Below, piece by piece: positions 62,109-64,000 of a stretch of 64,000 nt of DNA (position 1 is its first letter; every line of letters begins with the position of its first letter). Both the position numbers and the translations under genes were made by a program. Under the pieces are notes generated by a model. That model did not search any database. It saw only the letters and a list, made by a program, of their open reading frames with translations, and was not told the DNA's origin. The DNA lies in contig NZ_JABBXF010000043.1 in the NCBI RefSeq assembly GCF_013030945.1, forward strand, positions 62,001-126,000, given 5' to 3'. Source of the DNA: Streptomyces morookaense (GTDB taxonomy: Bacteria > Actinomycetota > Actinomycetes > Streptomycetales > Streptomycetaceae).

Positions 62109-64000
62109 ATGCGTGAGCAGATCGCCGAGACGCACACGAGGAGACCTGTGATCACCGCGCGGGCAGCCGCCACCTTCGAGCCGGTCGGACGCTCCGTCGC
62201 CGCCGCCCGGACCTTCGTCCGGGACACCCTCCAGGGCTGGGGCTTCCCCGACATCATCGACGACGCCGTCGTCCTGACCAGCGAACTCGTCACCAACGCC
62301 GTCGTCCACGCCGGCACCGCGGCCGAGGTCCTGTGCACGCGCGCGGAGGGCGGCGTGTGCGTCGAGGTCGCCGACCGCTACCCCGACCGCGAACTGCCCC
62401 TGCAGAGCCCCGCCGGCCGGCTCGGCGGCGTCGACCGCGAGGGCGGCCGCGGCCTGCTGCTCTGTGCCGCACTGGCCTCCCGCTGGGGCGTCGAGTACAC
62501 GTCCACCCGCAAAAAGGTCTGGTTCCGCCTCGACCTCCCCGACCGCCCCGCGGGCACCCGCTCCGCCGGCCCCGCCCTGCCCGCCGAGGCGCTCCCGCTG
62601 GCCGACCCCCGGGTCCGCGTCGCCGTGATCCAGATCGACCGCACCGGCTGCATCACCTTCTGGAACGACGACGCCCACGAGCTCTTCGGCTTCACCGCCG
62701 ACCAGATCACCGGCAAGCCCCTCACCGACCTCGCCGCCTGGCCGCACACCCCCGGCACCTCCACCGGCATCGCCGAGGCGCTGCGGCTGTCCCGCTGGGA
62801 GGGCTCCTACGGGATCCGCGGCGCCGACGGCCGCGTCATCCCCGTCTACGCCTCCCACCTGCGGGTCCGCGACGCCGAGGGCGCCCCCTCCACCGTCTGC
62901 CTGCTCGTGCGCGACGAGGAACGGGCCGTCCTGCAGAGCCCGCAGCGCGCCCCCGCGGCCGACGCCGCCACCGCCGAGCGGGGCACCGCCACGGACCCCT
63001 TCGAGGTCTTCATCGGCTCCCCCGCCCCCGACGACCTGGACGGCCTCCTCCAGCGCACCGTCGAGCGCGCCCGCGACATGCTCGACGGCGACTCCGCCTA
63101 CCTCCTGCTGGCCACCGACGACGAGACCGAGCTGGAGGTCCGCGCCTCCACCGGCCTGCCCTCCGCCCGCCAGCGGTTCGCCCGCGTCCCCGTCGAGGCC
63201 GGCACCGGCCGCTACGGCTCCGCCCGGATGCCCGCCGTCCACGACGACCTCAGCGCCGTCCCCGGCGCCGTCCCCCTGCTGGCCAACACCGGCATGCGCT
63301 CGGTCGTCACCGTCCCGCTCAAGGTGGAGGGCCGCCTGACGGGCTCGCTGGGCGTCGCCGCCGAATCCCCGCGACGCTACGGCAACGAGGAGGCCCTGCG
63401 GCTGCAGTTCGCCGCCGACCGCATCGCCCTCGCCGTCGAGTCCGCCCGGCTCGGCGAGCTGGAGCGCCTCCGCCGCGGCTCCCTCTCCTTTCTCGTCGAG
63501 GCCTCCGACCTGCTCGCCGGCACCCTCGACCGGGACCAGACCCTGGCCCTCATGGCCCAGATGACCGTCCCCACCCTGGCCACCTGGTGCGCGGTCTACA
63601 CGATCGCCGACCAGAGCTCCGACCCCGAACTGTCCTACGTCCTGCACGAGGACGAGGACCGCATCGACGGCCTCAAGAACCTGCTCTCCAAGGTCCCGCC
63701 GCCGGACCCCGTCAACTCCCCCGGCGCCCGCGTCTGGTCGGCCCCCTCCGAGGCCGCCCACTCCGCCGCCCTGCGCTCCTCCCTGCGCAGCCTCGGCCTC
63801 GCCGACGCCAGCGGCCACATCCCCGGCCCGGGCACCTCGCTCGCCACGGCGGCCGCGGTCGGCGGCGAGACCGTCGTCCTGCCGCTCGTCGCCCGCAACC
63901 GCGTCATCGGCATGCTCACCCTCGGCAAGCCCAGCGACGACCACTTCCGCCAGGAGATCCTCGAACTCGCCGAGGACCTCTCCCGCCGGGCCGCCCTCGC
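62109..64000 (+). CDS. osaC: Multidomain stress regulator OsaC (partial, runs off window)
   Basis: A reading frame open from the ATG at 62109 to the window end (630 codons). An N-terminal RsbW-like anti-sigma kinase domain has the N box LTSELVTNAVVHAG and G box REGGRGLLLCAALASRWG. PAS follows (QIDRTGCITFWNDDAHELFG). Two GAF domains follow (VERARDMLDGDSAYLLLAT; LAGTLDRDQTLALMAQMTV). A C-terminal PP2C/SpoIIE phosphatase domain is expected beyond the window. A GGAGG site precedes the ATG. It is divergent from osaA, as in S. coelicolor (SCO5747, by recall), where it acts against the osmotic-stress sigma factor SigB. Confidence 0.92.
   Translation, partial: MREQIAETHTRRPVITARAAATFEPVGRSVAAARTFVRDTLQGWGFPDIIDDAVVLTSELVTNAVVHAGTAAEVLCTRAEGGVCVEVADRYPDRELPLQSPAGRLGGVDREGGRGLLLCAALASRWGVEYTSTRKKVWFRLDLPDRPAGTRSAGPALPAEALPLADPRVRVAVIQIDRTGCITFWNDDAHELFGFTADQITGKPLTDLAAWPHTPGTSTGIAEALRLSRWEGSYGIRGADGRVIPVYASHLRVRDAEGAPSTVCLLVRDEERAVLQSPQRAPAADAATAERGTATDPFEVFIGSPAPDDLDGLLQRTVERARDMLDGDSAYLLLATDDETELEVRASTGLPSARQRFARVPVEAGTGRYGSARMPAVHDDLSAVPGAVPLLANTGMRSVVTVPLKVEGRLTGSLGVAAESPRRYGNEEALRLQFAADRIALAVESARLGELERLRRGSLSFLVEASDLLAGTLDRDQTLALMAQMTVPTLATWCAVYTIADQSSDPELSYVLHEDEDRIDGLKNLLSKVPPPDPVNSPGARVWSAPSEAAHSAALRSSLRSLGLADASGHIPGPGTSLATAAAVGGETVVLPLVARNRVIGMLTLGKPSDDHFRQEILELAEDLSRRAAL

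Noticed and set aside
61977..63944. 655-residue antisense frame at the window end
   Set aside because: The plus-strand frame has RsbW, PAS and GAF motifs (osaC); this one is its shadow.

Overview
The window is high-GC actinobacterial chromosome, almost certainly Streptomyces. Codon third positions are GC-saturated, GTG starts and stop/start overlaps are frequent, and several -10 elements have the form TANNNT close to the start codon. The genes are core Streptomyces genes: lexA, recA-recX, nrdR-nrdJ, hflX, miaA/miaB, dapF, ftsK, rimO-pgsA, clgR, a dps paralogue and an osaABC-like signalling locus. From memory the order matches, in reverse, roughly SCO5747 to SCO5812 of S. coelicolor. I see no phage, insertion sequence, tRNA, rRNA or CRISPR array, so this is a conserved core segment and not an island.

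Layout. 1-3.4 kb: RNase HII, an ADP-ribosylglycohydrolase, a histidine phosphatase, the frameshifted remnant of an ABC-F ATPase, and a YdbC/DUF4937 protein. 3.5-8.6 kb: the B12-dependent ribonucleotide reductase and its repressor NrdR, divergent from lexA; the shared spacer carries two NrdR-box-like palindromes and an SOS box. 8.6-16.2 kb: a DinG-type Fe-S helicase, a three-gene NRPS-independent (NIS) siderophore cluster (aminotransferase, IucA/IucC synthetase, acetyltransferase), and a secreted trypsin-like protease. 16.2-28.4 kb: hflX, an M1 metallopeptidase, a RelA/SpoT homologue (rshA type), dapF, a small membrane protein, miaA, two small proteins including an MT0933-type antitoxin, a LigB-like protein and miaB. 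27.4-36.1 kb: a membrane-anchored TAXI binding protein convergent with a two-component system, the gluABCD-type glutamate ABC transporter, and a FAD monooxygenase. 36.1-41.7 kb: a cysteine-rich leader peptide with cysteine dioxygenase and a rhodanese, then recX, recA, an AI-2E family permease, a DUF3046 protein and an unrecognised alpha-toroid-like protein. 41.8-49 kb: the large helicase Lhr, a Nei/Fpg glycosylase, small proteins, Dps and ClgR. 49-55.6 kb: CinA-C/PncC, pgsA, rimO, a RodZ-like protein and ftsK. 55.7-64 kb: osaB, osaA (11 HAMP-like units, hybrid kinase) and the 5' part of divergent osaC, cut by the window end.

Theme. DNA damage and dNTP supply dominate: nrdJ/nrdR, lexA, dinG, recA/recX, lhr, nei and dps. 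Besides the LexA site at lexA, I find promoters resembling the LexA-independent damage promoter (TTGTCAGTGGC-N6-TAGggT) at recA (full match), lhr (exact -35, placing the start codon at the predicted transcript start) and dinG (degenerate, correct spacing). The second theme is stress and nutrient sensing: osaABC, RshA, the TAXI/two-component unit, the cysteine leader, and the siderophore cluster. No wholly new multi-gene system is obvious. The best leads are the lhr/dinG promoters, the TAXI-kinase unit, the shortened siderophore aminotransferase, the cysteine attenuator and the indel-free HAMP array.
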